Source of the DNA: Calliphora vicina
Lineage: Eukaryota > Arthropoda > Insecta > Diptera > Calliphoridae
Assembly: GCF_958450345.1 (NCBI RefSeq)
Contig: NC_088783.1
Location: forward strand, 20,711,701-20,775,700
Direction: 5' to 3'
DNA length: 64,000 nt
Shown here piece by piece: positions 1-12,757 of this stretch. Position numbers and translations under genes: made by a program. Numbering within the stretch: the stretch's first letter is position 1; every line of letters begins with the position of its first letter. The notes beneath the pieces are model-generated. The model was not told the DNA's origin. It ran no database searches and worked only from the letters and a program-made list of their open reading frames with translations.

Positions 1-2137
1 AGAAACACACATATAAACAAATTACATATGGAGACACAAGAATAGAAAAGCAAGAAACATTGCAGACAAACTTTATGCCAAATGCTAAGGATTCAACTGG
101 CAATAGGACATACAATAAGAGAATATGAGTTAAAAAAAAATAAACATTTAAAAATTAGAAAATGAATTTGTTTACAAAAAGCATAGACAATAAGGTAGTC
201 TTCTGTTTTGCTGAAAATATAATTAAAAAATAAAATTTACTTGTCGAAATATAAATTGTGGCTCATGTACCCCAGGAGCAAAATTATTTATAAAACTATA
301 TATATTTGATAGCTTTTGTTTAAAGTGCCTGATCTAAAAAATTCTGAATAGCTGATCATGTGATCGCTTATTAAAGGCTTCATTCCTTTCTCAAATAATA
401 GGTGGTGGCGCATGAGTCCCCACAATGGTTTATAGTTAATGGGAATTGCCTTATTATTGCCTTTTCTAATTTTATTAATAGTGTATATTTGTAAAGTTAA
501 GTTTAGATTAAAGAAAGTTAAAAAAATGTTTCAATGTATTTGTAACACATAGATGTGTAATATCTGAAATCCCAAAAAGTATGAGTTCCTCTCTTACTCC
601 CTTCCCTGTGTACTTTGTGGTCCTACCAAGTTCTAAGGCAAAAATCAATGCCATCAAAGTTTAAAGACACAACAAAATCTCAGTTTCCATATGAAATGTA
701 AAATGCCCTAAGATTCTTAATGTATAAAGCAACAAAAAAGGATGTTAAACAAGAATTTTTGTTAAACATTGTTAATACATTCATAACCTCTTAGAAACAC
801 ACACATGTGTGCATAAATTTTAATATACCTAATTTGGATTGACCCTCAGGACACAAAAGCATTCTTTGTGGGTTTCATGTTTCTTTAACTTTAAGCAGAG
901 ATTAAAAGAAAGTTTCAAATTAAATGAAAAAAAGTTTATTTTAAATTAACACATGCGTAATCACAGTCACATGTATTTGAAAGCAATTTAACATGAAAAT
1001 AATATTCTGCAATAAAATACAGTGGGACTAACTGCTGCTGGGTTATATTCAAAACTGGATATTTTTAATCTTAAATAATGCTGACACTAGCCCCTATAAA
1101 TAGTTGACATACATTTAACAAGTTTATATAAAAACAAGTTTAAAATAGTATTCACATGTTATGTTATAATTAAATTACACTTATTTTTATTTGCAACACT
1201 ACTTTTAGACAAAACTGCCCTCCACCCTATAATTTTATTTTACTTATTTTTAAATTCCATTAACATTGTTTTTTATTTGTGTTGACACGTTTATTTATTT
1301 TTATCGTTTTTGTTTAACAAGAAATATTTACAACTTTGTTCATCTTAAAACCCTAAACAAAGTAAAAACACATGACACATTTATAAAAAATTCCCACAAC
1401 TTTAAAAGTTATTTTTCCAATAGATTATTTCCCTTTCTGTTGGAAACATGTGTGTAAGAAGATTCTCAAAAAAAGGTTTTAAATTTTAAGGATTATTAAT
1501 CCCTTTCTTAAACAAAAAAAAACACGTGTTTGTTTTTAAATTGAATTAAATTTGTAAAAACTTTTAACAAGCTCATCATAAAATATCAAAAAACAATATC
1601 GATACCAGGACTTCCAAAAAATATATTTCGTTATATTTAAAGGAACACCAGCAATGTAAACTCATCTAAAACTAAATAAATTCTTGATGGTAAATCAATT
1701 TTTGTTTCATTCTCATGGAAAGTCTTAAGCAAAATGATTTATTTTTACAAAACTTTTAAACTTTATTTATTTGTTAAATAATTGCACATACACACATTGT
1801 GTTAGTGTCAATAATTTATTTATTTTCTTACTCCTATTTCAATAAGTAATACCACAGTTTTCTTCTATTTTCATTTTCTTGACAATATGAAATGAAATTC
1901 CTTTGCTTCACTTAATATTCATAAACATCTGAAGGAAAAAGTAACGTAAATTTTTATCCCAAAGGCTTAATATGTCCACTAGTTTGCAAGATAGACAGAT
2001 TTTTTTATTAAAAAAACTCAATAATAATACGTAGAATGCAAAGAGAAAACAGGAATATAGTTTTGCAAGGCATTTCGATCAAACTGATACACCAATCGAA
2101 TCATGAATATTCACGTTTAAGTCTGCTGATATTTGTA
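1..2137. other. AT-rich sequence with no recognised gene
   Basis: No open frame longer than 63 codons and no transposase or reverse transcriptase similarity is visible. The stretch is dominated by A/T runs and short CA or TG runs. I see no repeat here that I could match to another place in the window. Confidence 0.7.
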
Positions 2138-3752
2138 CCATGACTAGACTATTGACTAGGCTATAGAATAAACTATGGAAAAGACTATGGACTAGAATAT
2201 TGACTAGACTACGGAATAGACTATGGACTAGACTATAAACTATGGATTCGAACATGGACTAGACTATGGATTAGACTATGGACTAGACTATGGAGTAGAC
2301 TATGGATTTGTCTATTGATTATACTATGGACTACACTACGGAACAGACTATTGACTAGAATATGGATTAGATTATGGAGTAGACTATGGATTATACTATG
2401 GACTACACTATGGAACAGACTATGGATTAGACTATGGACTTGACTATGGACTAGACCATGGACTACACTATGGACTAGACTATGGACTAGACTATGGACT
2501 AGACTATGGACTAGACTATGGACTAGACTATGGACTAGACTATGGACTAGACTATGGACTAGACTATGGACTAGACTATGGACTAGACTATGGACTAGAC
2601 TATGGACTAGACTATGGACTAGACTATGGACTAGACTATGCACTTGACTATGGTCTACACTATGGAACAAACTATGGACTAGACTATGGATTATACTATT
2701 GACTACACTATGGAAGAGACTGTGGACTAGACTATGGATTAGATTATGGAGTAGACTATGGATTAGACTATGGACTAGACTATGGGTTAGGCTATGAATT
2801 AGACTATGGACTAGACTTTGGACTTGACTATTGGCTAGACTATGGAATAGACTATGGACTAGACTATGGACTAGACTATAGACTAGACTATGGACTAGAC
2901 TATATATTAGACTGTGGATAAAACTATAGATTTGACTATGGAGTAGACTACGGACTAGACTATAGATTAGACTATGGACTAGACTGTGGATTTGACTATG
3001 GACTAGGCTATGGACTAGACTATGGACTGTACTACGGGCTAGACTATAGATTAGACTGTCGACTAGGCTATGGACTTGACTATGGAATACTATGGATTAG
3101 ACTATGGAATAGACTTTGGATTAGACTATGGACTTGACTATGGACTAGACTATGGGCTACACTATGGAACAGACTATGGACTAAACTATGGATTATACTA
3201 TTGACTACACTATGGACTAGACTATGGAATAGATTATGGAGTAGACTATTAATTATACTATGGACAAGACTATGGATAAAACTATAGATTTGACTATTTA
3301 GTAGACTATGGACAAGACTATGGATTTGACTATGGACTACACTATGGACTAGACTATGGACTGGACTACGGACTAGACTATAGATTAGACTATGGACTAG
3401 GCTATGAACTTGACTATGAAATGGACTATGGATTATACTATGGAATAGACTGTGGATTAGACTATGGACTATGCTATGGACTTGAGTATGGAATGGACTA
3501 TGGATTATACTATGGAATAGACTTTGGATTAGACTGTGGACTTGAATATGGAATTGACTATGGACTAGACTATGCCCTAGACAATGTTCTTTACTATGGA
3601 CTATACTAAGGAATAAACTATGGAATAGACTATTGAATAGACTATGAAATAGACTGTAGGATGAACTATGGAATGGACTAGACTATGGACTAGACTGTGG
3701 AGTAGACTATGGATAACACTATGAAATAGACTATGTACTAGACTATGACATA
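2138..3752. repeat. 12-bp satellite, block 1 (degenerate)
   Basis: About 134 tandem copies of a 12-bp unit, consensus GGACTAGACTAT. The centre (about 2460-2640) is almost perfect while both flanks carry many substitutions (TTGGATTAG, GAATAGAC, GTGGAC) and a few indels that shift phase. Because 12 is a multiple of three, the array reads open in two plus-strand frames and one minus-strand frame. The minus strand reads Val-His-Ser-Leu repeats at 2233-2670 and the plus strand reads Gly-Leu-Asp-Tyr at 3421-3609. These reading frames follow from the period and are not evidence of a gene. The gradient from homogeneous centre to diverged edges is what unequal exchange produces. Confidence 0.97.
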
Positions 3753-5271
3753 GTTTCTGACTATCAAACTATTCTCTTTACTAAAACTAAGAACGATATA
3801 TTTTTACATATAATATTTACTTACATTCTCGTTTTATTTATAAATACTACCCAACACTTTCCTTCATTCTAAGCATGAATATTCTTTATATTTCTCTTTA
3901 GTTTTTTTAATATTAATTTACTTAATTAACTGTCAATTTCACTAAAACCCTTTCAAAACTTACAACCTTTTTTCCGCATGCTTCTCTATTTGTATGTGTG
4001 TGTATTTAAGTTGCTCACACAATATCTATGGCATACATTTGGGGATCTTTGGAATAAAAAAATATAAATATATTTACTTTCTACTTTCTACTCAGTTAAG
4101 CAAGAAATGTTGAATATTTGTTATATCCCTTTAACTGGATTTAGTTTGCCTTTCCTCAGACAAGAACTACAAATACTAAAATTTAAAAAAAAATGTAGAA
4201 CATAAAGTTAAAGTTTTGACGGAAGTCTTTGTATGTTGTAAAACAGAGGATAAAGGAAGGAAATCAGTAAGTGAGTTTGTATGGAAAACATTTTACATTT
4301 AATTTTTTTAGTTACTTCTTTTGATTGTGTGGAAATTAGCTGGTTTTGATTAAATTTCATTCATGTTGGGCAATTAAAAATAATTTGAGTTTTTGTAAAA
4401 TACGTATATGTTTAATATTTTTATATCTTGTAATAGTTTTAAATGAACAAATTAATAAGCGTTGGGGGCATAATAGAATAAATTGTGTTTATAAATGTTT
4501 TATGGTTGATTATACTATAAATTTATGTAGTGACATGTGTTTTAATAGGTGTGTCCTTTAGCTGAATATAACTACTTTTGTTAATCAATTTAATATTGTT
4601 ACCTGGTGGTCGTTTGTCTAACATTTTTTTTGCTTGTATAACAAATATATAAAAAAATACACATGTTGCGTCATGTTTTATGATTTATTATGTGAGTTTT
4701 TAGATTGACCAGACCCTTGAGATTCACTATTAGGTTGATGACAGACAAAAAGTTGAGTCAAAGTGACCACTTTGATTATTATATCTAAATCTTCTGAAAG
4801 GGAAATAACTATAATTATGGGTCTTAACTTTTAAAACTGAATTCGATTCAGGGATCTTTTTTATTAAACGAGTTTAACACAATTACAAAACCCAGTGGTA
4901 AATGCTGGACACAAGGTTTAAATTGCCAACTGTAGGTGATTTATATTATCCACCAACAAACCAGTACAACTGAACCAACACGATTAAAGGCCATGACTCT
5001 CTAAATGACGCACTTTGACGTAATAAACTTTTATTTACATTCATTTACTATTAAATGTTCAAATAAATAAAATAAAACTTGTAATAAATACTAAACAAAT
5101 AGAATTGTAGTAAAAGGCGCTCATATACGCGTAAATATAAACGTTTTTTTCTTCTACCAGAGATTCTTAATTAGAATTAAATTAAAATTAAGTCTGCTGC
5201 AAAAGAGATGAATGGTTTGTTAAAGATATATAAAATTTTGGGTGGAAATTTACTGTTTAGATTCTGTATGG
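3753..5271. other. Unique AT-rich spacer between the two satellite blocks
   Basis: About 1.5 kb without the 12-bp unit, separating two blocks of the same satellite. No coding similarity, terminal inverted repeats or target duplication could be recognised. It may be an old insertion that split one array, or ancestral sequence between two seeded arrays. Confidence 0.6.
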
Positions 5272-8200
5272 CTAATACTATGGATTAGGATTTGGACTAG
5301 ACTATAGATTAGACTATGGATTTGACTATGGACTAAGCTATGGACTAGACTATGAAATATACTGTGGAATAGACTATGGATTTGACTATGGACTGGACTA
5401 TGGACTAGAATGTGAACTAGAATATGGACTAGACTATGGACTAGACTATTTACTAGACTATATACTAGACTATTTACTAGACTATGAAATAGACTGTGGA
5501 ATAGACTATGAATTTGACTATGGACTAGACTATGGACTTGGCTTTGGAGTAGACTATGGAATTGACTATGGACTAGACTATGGGCAAGACTATAAAATAG
5601 ACTGTGGAATATACTATGGATTTGACTATGGACTGGACTATGGACTAAACATTGGAGCAGACTATGAACTAGACTATGGACTAGACTATCGACTTGATTA
5701 TGGACTAGACTATGGACTAGACTATGGACTAAACTATGGACTAGACTATGGACTAGACTATGGACTAGACTATGGACTAGACTAGGACTAGACTATGGTC
5801 TAGACTATGGACTAGAAGATGGACTAGACGATGGACTAGACTAAGCTGAATAGACTATGGAGTGGACTATGGACTAGACTATTTATTTGACTATGGACTA
5901 GACTATGGACTAGACTATGGACTAGACTATGGACTAGACTATGGACTAGACTATGGACTAGACTATGGACTAGACTATGGACTAGACTATGGACTTGATT
6001 ATGGACTAGACTATGGACTAGACTATGGACTAGATTATGGACTAGACTATGGACTAGACTATGGACTAGACTATGGACTAGACTATGGACTAGACTATGG
6101 ACTAGACTATGGACTAGACTATGGACTAGACTATGGACTAGACTATGGACTAGACTATGGACTAGACTATGGACTAGACTATGGACTAGACTATGGACTA
6201 GACTATGGACTAGACTATGGACTAGACTATGGACTTGATTATGGACTAGACTATGGACTAGACTATGGACTAGATTATGGACTAGACTATGGACTAGACT
6301 ATGGACTAGACTATGGACTAGACTATGGACTAGACTATGGACTAGACTATGGACTAGACTATGGACTAGACTATGGACTAGACTATGGACTAGACTATGG
6401 ACTAGACTATGGACTAGACTATGGACTAGACTATGGACTAGACTATGGACTAGACTATGGACTAGACTATGGACTAGACTATGGACTAGACTATGGACTA
6501 GACTATGGACTTGCTTATGGACTAGACTATGGACTAGACTATGGACTAGATTATGGACTAGACTATGGACTAGACTATGGACTAGACTATGGACTAGACT
6601 ATGGACTAGACTATGGACTAGACTATGGACTAGACTATGGACTAGACTATGGACTAGACTATGGACTAGACTATGGACTAGACTATGGACTAGACTATGG
6701 ACTAGACTATGGACTAGACTATGGACTAGACTATGGACTAGACTATGGACTAGACTATGGACTAGACTATGGACTAGACTATGGACTAGACTATGGACTA
6801 GACTATGGACTAGACTATGGACTAGACTATGGACTAGACTATGGACTAGACTATGGACTAGACTATGGACTAGACTATGGACTAGACTATGGACTAGACT
6901 ATGGACTAGACTATGGACTAGACTATGGACTAGACTATGGACTAGACTATGGACTAGACTATGGACTAGACTATGGACTAGACTATGGACTTGATTATGG
7001 ACTAGACTATGGACTAGACTATGGACTAGACTATGGACTAGACTATGGACTAGACTATGGACTAGACTATGGACTAGACTATGGACTAGACTATGGACTA
7101 GACTATGGACTAGACTATGGACTAGACTATGGACTAGACTATGGACTAGACTATGGACTAGACTATGGACTAGACTATGGACTAGACTATGGACTAGACT
7201 ATGGACTAGACTATGGACTAGACTATGGACTTGATTATGGACTAGACTATGGACTAGACTATGGACTAGACTATGGACTAGACTATGGACTAGACTATGG
7301 ACTAGACTATGGACTAGACTATGGACTAGACTATGGACTAGACTATGGACTAGACTATGGACTAGACTATGGACTAGACTATGGACTAGACTATGGACTA
7401 GACTATGGACTTGATTATGGACTAGACTATGGACTAGACTATGGACTAGATTATGGACTAGACTATGGACTAGACTATGGACTAGACTATGGACTAGACT
7501 ATGGACTAGACTATGGACTAGACTATGGACTAGACTATGGACTAGACTATGGACTATACTATGGACTAGACTATGGACTAGACTATGGACTAGACTATGG
7601 ACTAGACTATGGACTAGACTATGGACTAGACTATGGACTATACTATGGACTAGACTATGGACTAGACTATGGACTAGACTATGGACTAGACTATGGACAA
7701 GACTATGGACTAGACTATGGACTAGACTATGGACTAGACTATGGACTTGATTATGGACTAGACTATGGACTAGACTATGGACTTGATTATGGACTAGACT
7801 ATGGACTAGACTATGTACTAGACTATGGACTAGACTATGGACTAGACTATGGACTAGACTATAGACTAGACTATGGACTAGACTATGGAATAGACTATGG
7901 ACTAGATTATGGACTAGACTATGAAATAGACTGCGGAATATACTATGGATTTGACTATGGACTAGACTTTGGAGCAGACTATGAACTAGGTTATGGACTA
8001 GACTATGAAATAGACTGTGGCATAGACTATGGAGTTGACTATGGACTAGACTATGGAGTAGACTATGGACTAGACTATGGACTAGACTATGGACTATACT
8101 ATGGACTAGACTATGGACTAGACTTTGGACTAGACTATGGACTAGACTATGGACTAGACTATGGACTAGACTATGGACTAGACTATGGACTTGATTATGG

Positions 8201-8499
8201 ACTAGACTATGGACTAGACTATGGACTTGATTATGGACTAGACTATGGACTAGACTATGTACTAGACTATGGACTAGACTATGGACTAGACTATGGACTA
8301 GACTATAGACTAGACTATGGACTAGACTATGGAATAGACTATGGACTAGATTATGGACTAGACTATGAAATAGACTGCGGAATATACTATGGATTTGACT
8401 ATGGACTAGACTATGAAATAGACTGCGGAATATACTATGGATTTGACTATGGACTAGACTTTGGAGCAGACTATGAACTAGGTTATGGACTAGACTATG
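5272..8499. repeat. 12-bp satellite, block 2 (large, homogeneous core)
   Basis: About 269 copies of the GGACTAGACTAT unit. The left 550 bp are degenerate, with one unit shortened near 5785. From about 5890 to 7790 copies are nearly identical. A marker variant (GGACTTGATT) recurs at 5991, 6231, 6507 (as TTGCTT), 6987, 7227, 7407, 7743, 7779, 8187 and 8223. Several intervals are 240 or 480 bp, which points to multi-unit duplication. The pair at 7743/7779 recurs at 8187/8223, exactly 444 bp (37 units) later, with the same downstream variants, so a segment was duplicated. The second segment also carries an extra 48-bp internal duplication. Confidence 0.97.
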
Positions 8500-8543
8500 C
8501 TTTTAAATTTATGTTATCTCCTTTTCTACATGCTCAGTGGTGA
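5862..8543 (+). other. 893-codon open frame inside the satellite, probably not a gene
   Basis: The frame begins at an ATG inside the satellite and reads almost pure Gly-Leu-Asp-Tyr repeats, then ends 15 codons into unique flanking sequence with no recognisable domain. No signal peptide, promoter or splice context is visible. The other plus-strand frame without stops reads Thr-Arg-Leu-Trp and the third has TAG in each unit. Substitutions are spread over all codon positions (for example Asp to Tyr, Gly to Glu, Leu to Ile) rather than at synonymous sites, which argues against protein-level selection. A transcribed repeat or an adhesive or silk-like repetitive protein cannot be excluded from sequence alone, but the simplest reading is a period-3 artefact. 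Confidence 0.85.
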
Positions 8544-9160
8544 TTGAGGAAAATATGCAATTTCTTTTTTCCCCTTCACCAAAAGTTTGTGAATCCCTGT
8601 TTATCCATTAGTCTTTTTTTTATCTTATCTTTGTTTGAGGATCATTATCATTACAGTTTTTTTTTTTTTTTTGTTCACCTTTATTTTTATTCTTTTTGCC
8701 ATTTGTATGTGAACTCCATTGGGTTTTATTCGCGTTTGTCTAATTTATGGTTGTGTTGAGCAACTACTTTCAATTATTCGAATAGTTTTATAATAAATAT
8801 TTGTAGTGTTTTATTATTATTATTTTATTTATATTAATTTAGTTGATAATCTCCCTGGAGTTCAATTTGTGAATATACACATGAATATTGTGTGAAATAG
8901 TTTAGTTAAAATATGAATACTAAAGTGGAAATTATTAAATGTTAAAGCTTTCATTTGTTTAGTTTATTTAAAATATATATTTGCTTTTGAATAATTCTAA
9001 ACATTGATTGTGAACTTTGTAACTATAGTATACGTATACGTATCGTTAGAAAGTTATATAGCGTTACCTGAAATGCAAAACAACCCAACTAAACACATTT
9101 TCGAAATCAGCCATGTCTCCACCAATTTTTAAACTTATGAACACAAAATTGGCGTTATTA
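8544..9160. other. AT-rich flank of the satellite
   Basis: Contains a T tract near 8659-8672 and a short TACGTATACG alternation near 9030. No gene or transposon similarity seen. Confidence 0.6.
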
Positions 9161-9164
9161 TTAA

Positions 9165-9260
9165 CGTGTGATGGACTATCAACCTGGGGGTTGCGGGTTC
9201 GATTCCGCCATAGTGTCTGGTTGGATCTGCAGACAAGAAAAACGCTTTACAGTTGTGTTT
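9165..9260 (+). repeat. tRNA-like fragment with B box (possible SINE head)
   Basis: A GGTTCGATTCC B-box occurs at about 9196-9206, preceded by an anticodon-arm-like stretch (GACTATCAACCTGGGGGTTG). The T-arm cannot be paired cleanly and no acceptor stem closes, so it is not a functional tRNA. A related segment lies in the opposite orientation at about 38.45 kb. tRNA-derived SINE or tRNA relic are both possible. Confidence 0.4.
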
Positions 9261-10210
9261 GTTTTTTTTGTTAACTTTTATGAAATTATTTTCATAATTT
9301 AATCTTGTTCTGTAAAGACAAGGATTTCATGATTAGTCAAATGGACAGATTGTTTGGCGTTCACTCTAATATCATCAAATATTTAAAAAATGTGCCTTAT
9401 TAATTTTTGTTTTCCACGTGTATTTAATTTGCCGTATTCCTCTTTAATTTAATAGTATTTCAAATGTTTATTTTTAATTTTTTTTTTATCTGTTTGGTGG
9501 ATTTGTGGTGGGTCAACAATACAAAAAAAAAAGAAATGGAATTTTCATAATATAAATAACATTAGCAGAGTCATATAGATACATTTACCGATAGACATAA
9601 TGGTGGCATATCATTTTATTGATTTATGTATGTAAATTTGTCATTTAATAGCAGTAGAGTTGTTAAAGCCAACTGCAAAGCTCGTATGGGGAAATACAGC
9701 GGCATACTTGTATCGTATCATATACAGTGGGTTAGAATAGTAAATAAAATTGCTTATTTTTCAAAACAAACTTATATTATGGAAACCAATGCTAATTTCT
9801 AAGGAAAAAATATCTAGTTTCACAAAACAATATAAATTATGGACCGATCCTCACAAAAGTTTGTAAAAAGCTATATAAATCCATATTCATCATCATAGTA
9901 TTTCTTATAAGACAATTATGAATGTTCAAGTAATTTTCTGAGAGGGAGCTTGTATGGAGACTAAGGTGGACCCTCAATGTGTGAAAAAATTTAAAACTCA
10001 TCTGTTTCAAAAACGATGGGCAATTTTGTGTGAGTTTTGAATAAAAAAAAATTGACAAAAGATTGAGCTCGATCAGTTAAAAATTGACGTGCCGGACGAG
10101 GATTAAAGTTCGTGAGAACGAAATTGGGAGAAAATTGATCGAAAAAGTCTCGTATCTACTCAGGAGTCAGCCCTATGGAGGTGAAATTTTTTAGCAACCC
10201 CCATTATTTT
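9261..10210. other. Unassigned AT-rich sequence with one Tc1-like terminus
   Basis: No coding similarity. At about 9724 the words TACAGTGGGTTAGAATA resemble a Tc1-type end, and a matching inverted word (ACCCACTGTA) lies near 12757. These could be the outer ends of one composite element, but the arms agree for only about 10 bases. Confidence 0.35.
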
Positions 10211-10500
10211 TATACCCTTCGTCTTCGTGAGAAGGTTATATATGTTTGTCATTCCGTTTGTAATTTCCAAAATATAATTTTCCGACCCTATAAAAAAAAA
10301 TTTTAAAATTTAAAATTTAAAAAAAAAAATTTAAATAACAATTCGAAAAGTTTTTTTTTTACAAAAAATTAAAAAAACAACTATGGAAAAAACAATAAAT
10401 TTTGTTTAGCTAAAACTATTTAATATTTGTATTTTGAAGTATAATTGATGAAGGGTATATAAGATTCGGCTCAGTCGAATATAGCTCTCTTACTTATTTT
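10211..10500 (+). mobile_element. DINE-1/Helentron-like repeat, internally deleted (copy A)
   Basis: Starts with TATACCCTTCGTCTTCGTGAG and the GTCATTCCGTTTGTAATT word, and ends with GGGTATATAAGATTCGG, the loop CTCAG, the complementary stem and CTCTTACTTATTTT. The middle is collapsed to A/T runs, so it is about 290 bp against 450-820 bp for fuller copies in this window. Family assignment rests on resemblance to Drosophila INE-1/DINE-1 (non-autonomous Helentrons). No Rep/helicase is encoded. Confidence 0.75.
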
Positions 10501-10751
10501 AATTCTAATATTTCTCTAGAACAATCCTCTATCTCCAACCCTTCAGGGGGTCCCCATACAAAAAATCTGTATTTTTACGAAGTTTGGCCAAAATAGAAAA
10601 ACAAAACATATACAATTATTGCATACAAATAAAATGGTTTATTGGAGTTGCTTAATTAAATAGCTTTTTCAAAATTCTAATATTTTTTTTTCCATAATCT
10701 CTGACAACTTGAATCAAATATAATTTCTCTTCATCGTTCCTTCACAATATT

Positions 10752-11165
10752 TTATTGTAGTCTTCCATTATTTTCACGTCTCTTACCGCGGTGTCGTTTT
10801 GAATGTGAATTTGCTGGACAATTTGTGTTACCTGTAAGTAGAAAGTCAGAAAAAGAAAAAGAGGGATATGTAGAAATGAAAAGAGTGAAGGCGAAGGTTG
10901 AAAAGTTAAGAGGAAGATATCCTGGATGTCTTGTCTGTTTTAACCAATTACTATTCCTTACAAAGGCATTAATGCCCTCTATCCTCATATACGAGAGCTC
11001 AGAAAGACTATTTTTATGAAGGATGTCCCAGAAACCTTAAGCGTAGATCTCCTAATGTCAGACAGTGACAAAGAAGATAAAAAATATTCTCATCCTCCTC
11101 CTCGTTTTGAAAACTTCTGCAGAAGTCGTTGTAGGGCAAGCCCAGTCTCCTCCTAATGACCGCAC
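10752..11165 (-). pseudogene. LINE ORF2 C-terminal tail (I-group or related), remnant
   Basis: Read on the minus strand, the segment from about 11165 down encodes the end of a non-LTR retrotransposon ORF2. There is RLGLPYNDFCRS followed by an acidic run, then LLCHC and a short tail ending near RNSNWLKQ. The Cys-x2-Cys...His-x-Cys-type knuckle at the ORF2 C-terminus is seen in three other LINE tails here, but its second Cys is lost in this copy. The following sequence, with a pyrimidine tract and CAGGTAACAC, matches the start of the LINE 3' UTR at about 26.98 kb (CAGGTACCACAG), so it is not a host splice site. Upstream ORF2 domains are missing. Confidence 0.65.
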
Positions 11166-11399
11166 TAATTCTTCTTTTTCTAGTTGAATTTAATTTTTAT
11201 CTTTTTCAAGGCCTTCTTCTCTATCGTCTTTTGGTTATTGTCACTAATATAGAACTCAATTTTGTGGAAAGGGCAAAAATATTGCAGCGACAGTTCATCA
11301 ACTACTGGTAGAATGAAACATTTCGAATTGAGTTCGAGCCATGTCTTTTGATACGACATCTTCAAACATTGCACATCTTCAAACATTTGTAAATAAATC

Positions 11400-12757
11400 T
11401 GGCATTTCTAAACGGCTTGTCCGATCGGAATAAAATTTGACGTGGGCGTAGCCAAGAAGAATTCCAGTTTAAGTTATTAAAATAAGACCTACAAATGCTC
11501 CAGGGGCGGCGCATGGGGGTTCAAAATAGGGTACCTTCCACATGTAAATTTTTCTGTTTCCCAACCGATTTCAAAGATTTTTATATTTTTGGAAAGCGTT
11601 TGTCTAGTGAAAAAAGCATGCTTGCGTGTGCTATTTATCTCTTATAATTTCCAAGTTATAGCTATTTCAAAATTTAAATTTTAAATTTTAAAATTTTGCC
11701 ATACCTTGGTCAGCTTTTTTAAAAATATAGGGCGTACTTTTGGACCGTATGGAGTCGAATTTTTTTGGTAGTTAGACAACTACAATACCAATAATATACA
11801 AAAGATTTCAAGGCAATGTCAATTATGAATCCAAAAATAAACGATTTTCAATTTAAAAAATTCAAAAAATATAAAAATTTTGCTGTTTTTTGGGCGAAAA
11901 GATGGCATAACTCTTTTGTTATTAAAAAAAACTTTCTTTAATAGCATACAACAATTTTATGTTTTTCTGTAAGCAAAAAAATTTGGGTATAAAAAATATT
12001 TTCTATTTTACGCCCTTCCGAAATTGACCTATTTTTTTATAAAAATTGGGCTACATGTTCTCAAATCCCAAAGCTGGGATCAGAAAATGGAAAGCAGCTT
12101 TGGAAATCTTGATATGTTCCCTATTTATCCCCAAAGAATTTTCCCAGTCCCGAAGGAAATGTGGACCCTATGGGAAAAATTGTAGAAAATACCATTTTTG
12201 GGATTTTTGCTAAAATTTTTAGAAATTGCGGGATTCCCTTTAACCTTTTGACAAGTTTTTTTACATTTTATTATTTAGAATGACAATTTTAAAAAACGTT
12301 GAAAATTTTATTGAGTTTTGTTAATAAATAACGATTTTATTACATATTAATTGAGTTTGTAAAACTAAAATTTGTATCATAATTTGAATAGGATTGCAAA
12401 TATTAGGACCAATTTGATCCACGTTTATTCCGAAGATAATTTTTGGTCTTACAAAAAAAAATTTCAAGTCAATATCTCAATTAGATTCAAAAATATGTCA
12501 CCTTTAAAACTCAGTCTTTCAAAAATTTTGCACATTTTCAGAAGTTCAACTAGAAAAAGAAAACTAGAAACTTTTTTCAACGCCGGAAACGTGGCCACAG
12601 AGCGAAGATTATTAGCAATAATTGATAATCACGTTCTAAGCGACATCTAAATCAAATGCAATTTCAGAAAAAATCCAATAAAATTTGCAATAAAATAATC
12701 TTTTGATATTATTCTTATTATTGTGTTAATTGCATTCATATTTTCGTCGACCCACTG
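11400..12757 (+). mobile_element. Repeat family Y, copy 1, with a Tc1-like right end
   Basis: About 1.3 kb that matches 35.9-36.97 kb in the opposite orientation. Shared landmarks in order are GACGTGGGCGTAGCC, the word GCTCCAGGGGCGGCGC, TTTTTGGGCGAAAAG, CCAAAGCTGGGATCAG and AGATTCAAAAATATGTCACC. It ends near CGACCCACTGTA, which resembles a Tc1-type terminus. A 92-codon frame at 12372-12650 has no recognisable motif. No transposase was found, so it is likely non-autonomous or a relic. Confidence 0.6.

Noticed and set aside
2233..2670. A 145-codon Val-His-Ser-Leu protein on the minus strand
   Set aside because: Same satellite read on the other strand.
5862..8543. An 893-codon protein of Gly-Leu-Asp-Tyr repeats
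   Set aside because: It is the translation of a 12-bp satellite; other frames and the other block are open for the same reason, substitutions are not biased to silent sites, and no gene context is visible.
9190..9210. Functional tRNA gene
   Set aside because: The B box is present, but the T-arm and acceptor stems do not pair.
10825..10875. Strong minus-strand polypyrimidine tract plus CAG/GTAACAC, looking like a splice or ratchet site
   Set aside because: It lies in the 3' UTR of a LINE remnant, and a matching CAGGTACC word follows the LINE tail at 26.98 kb.
12372..12650. A 92-codon frame as a transposase of family Y
   Set aside because: No catalytic or DNA-binding motif, and the equivalent region of copy 2 (35.9-36.06 kb) is not open for a related protein of the same length.
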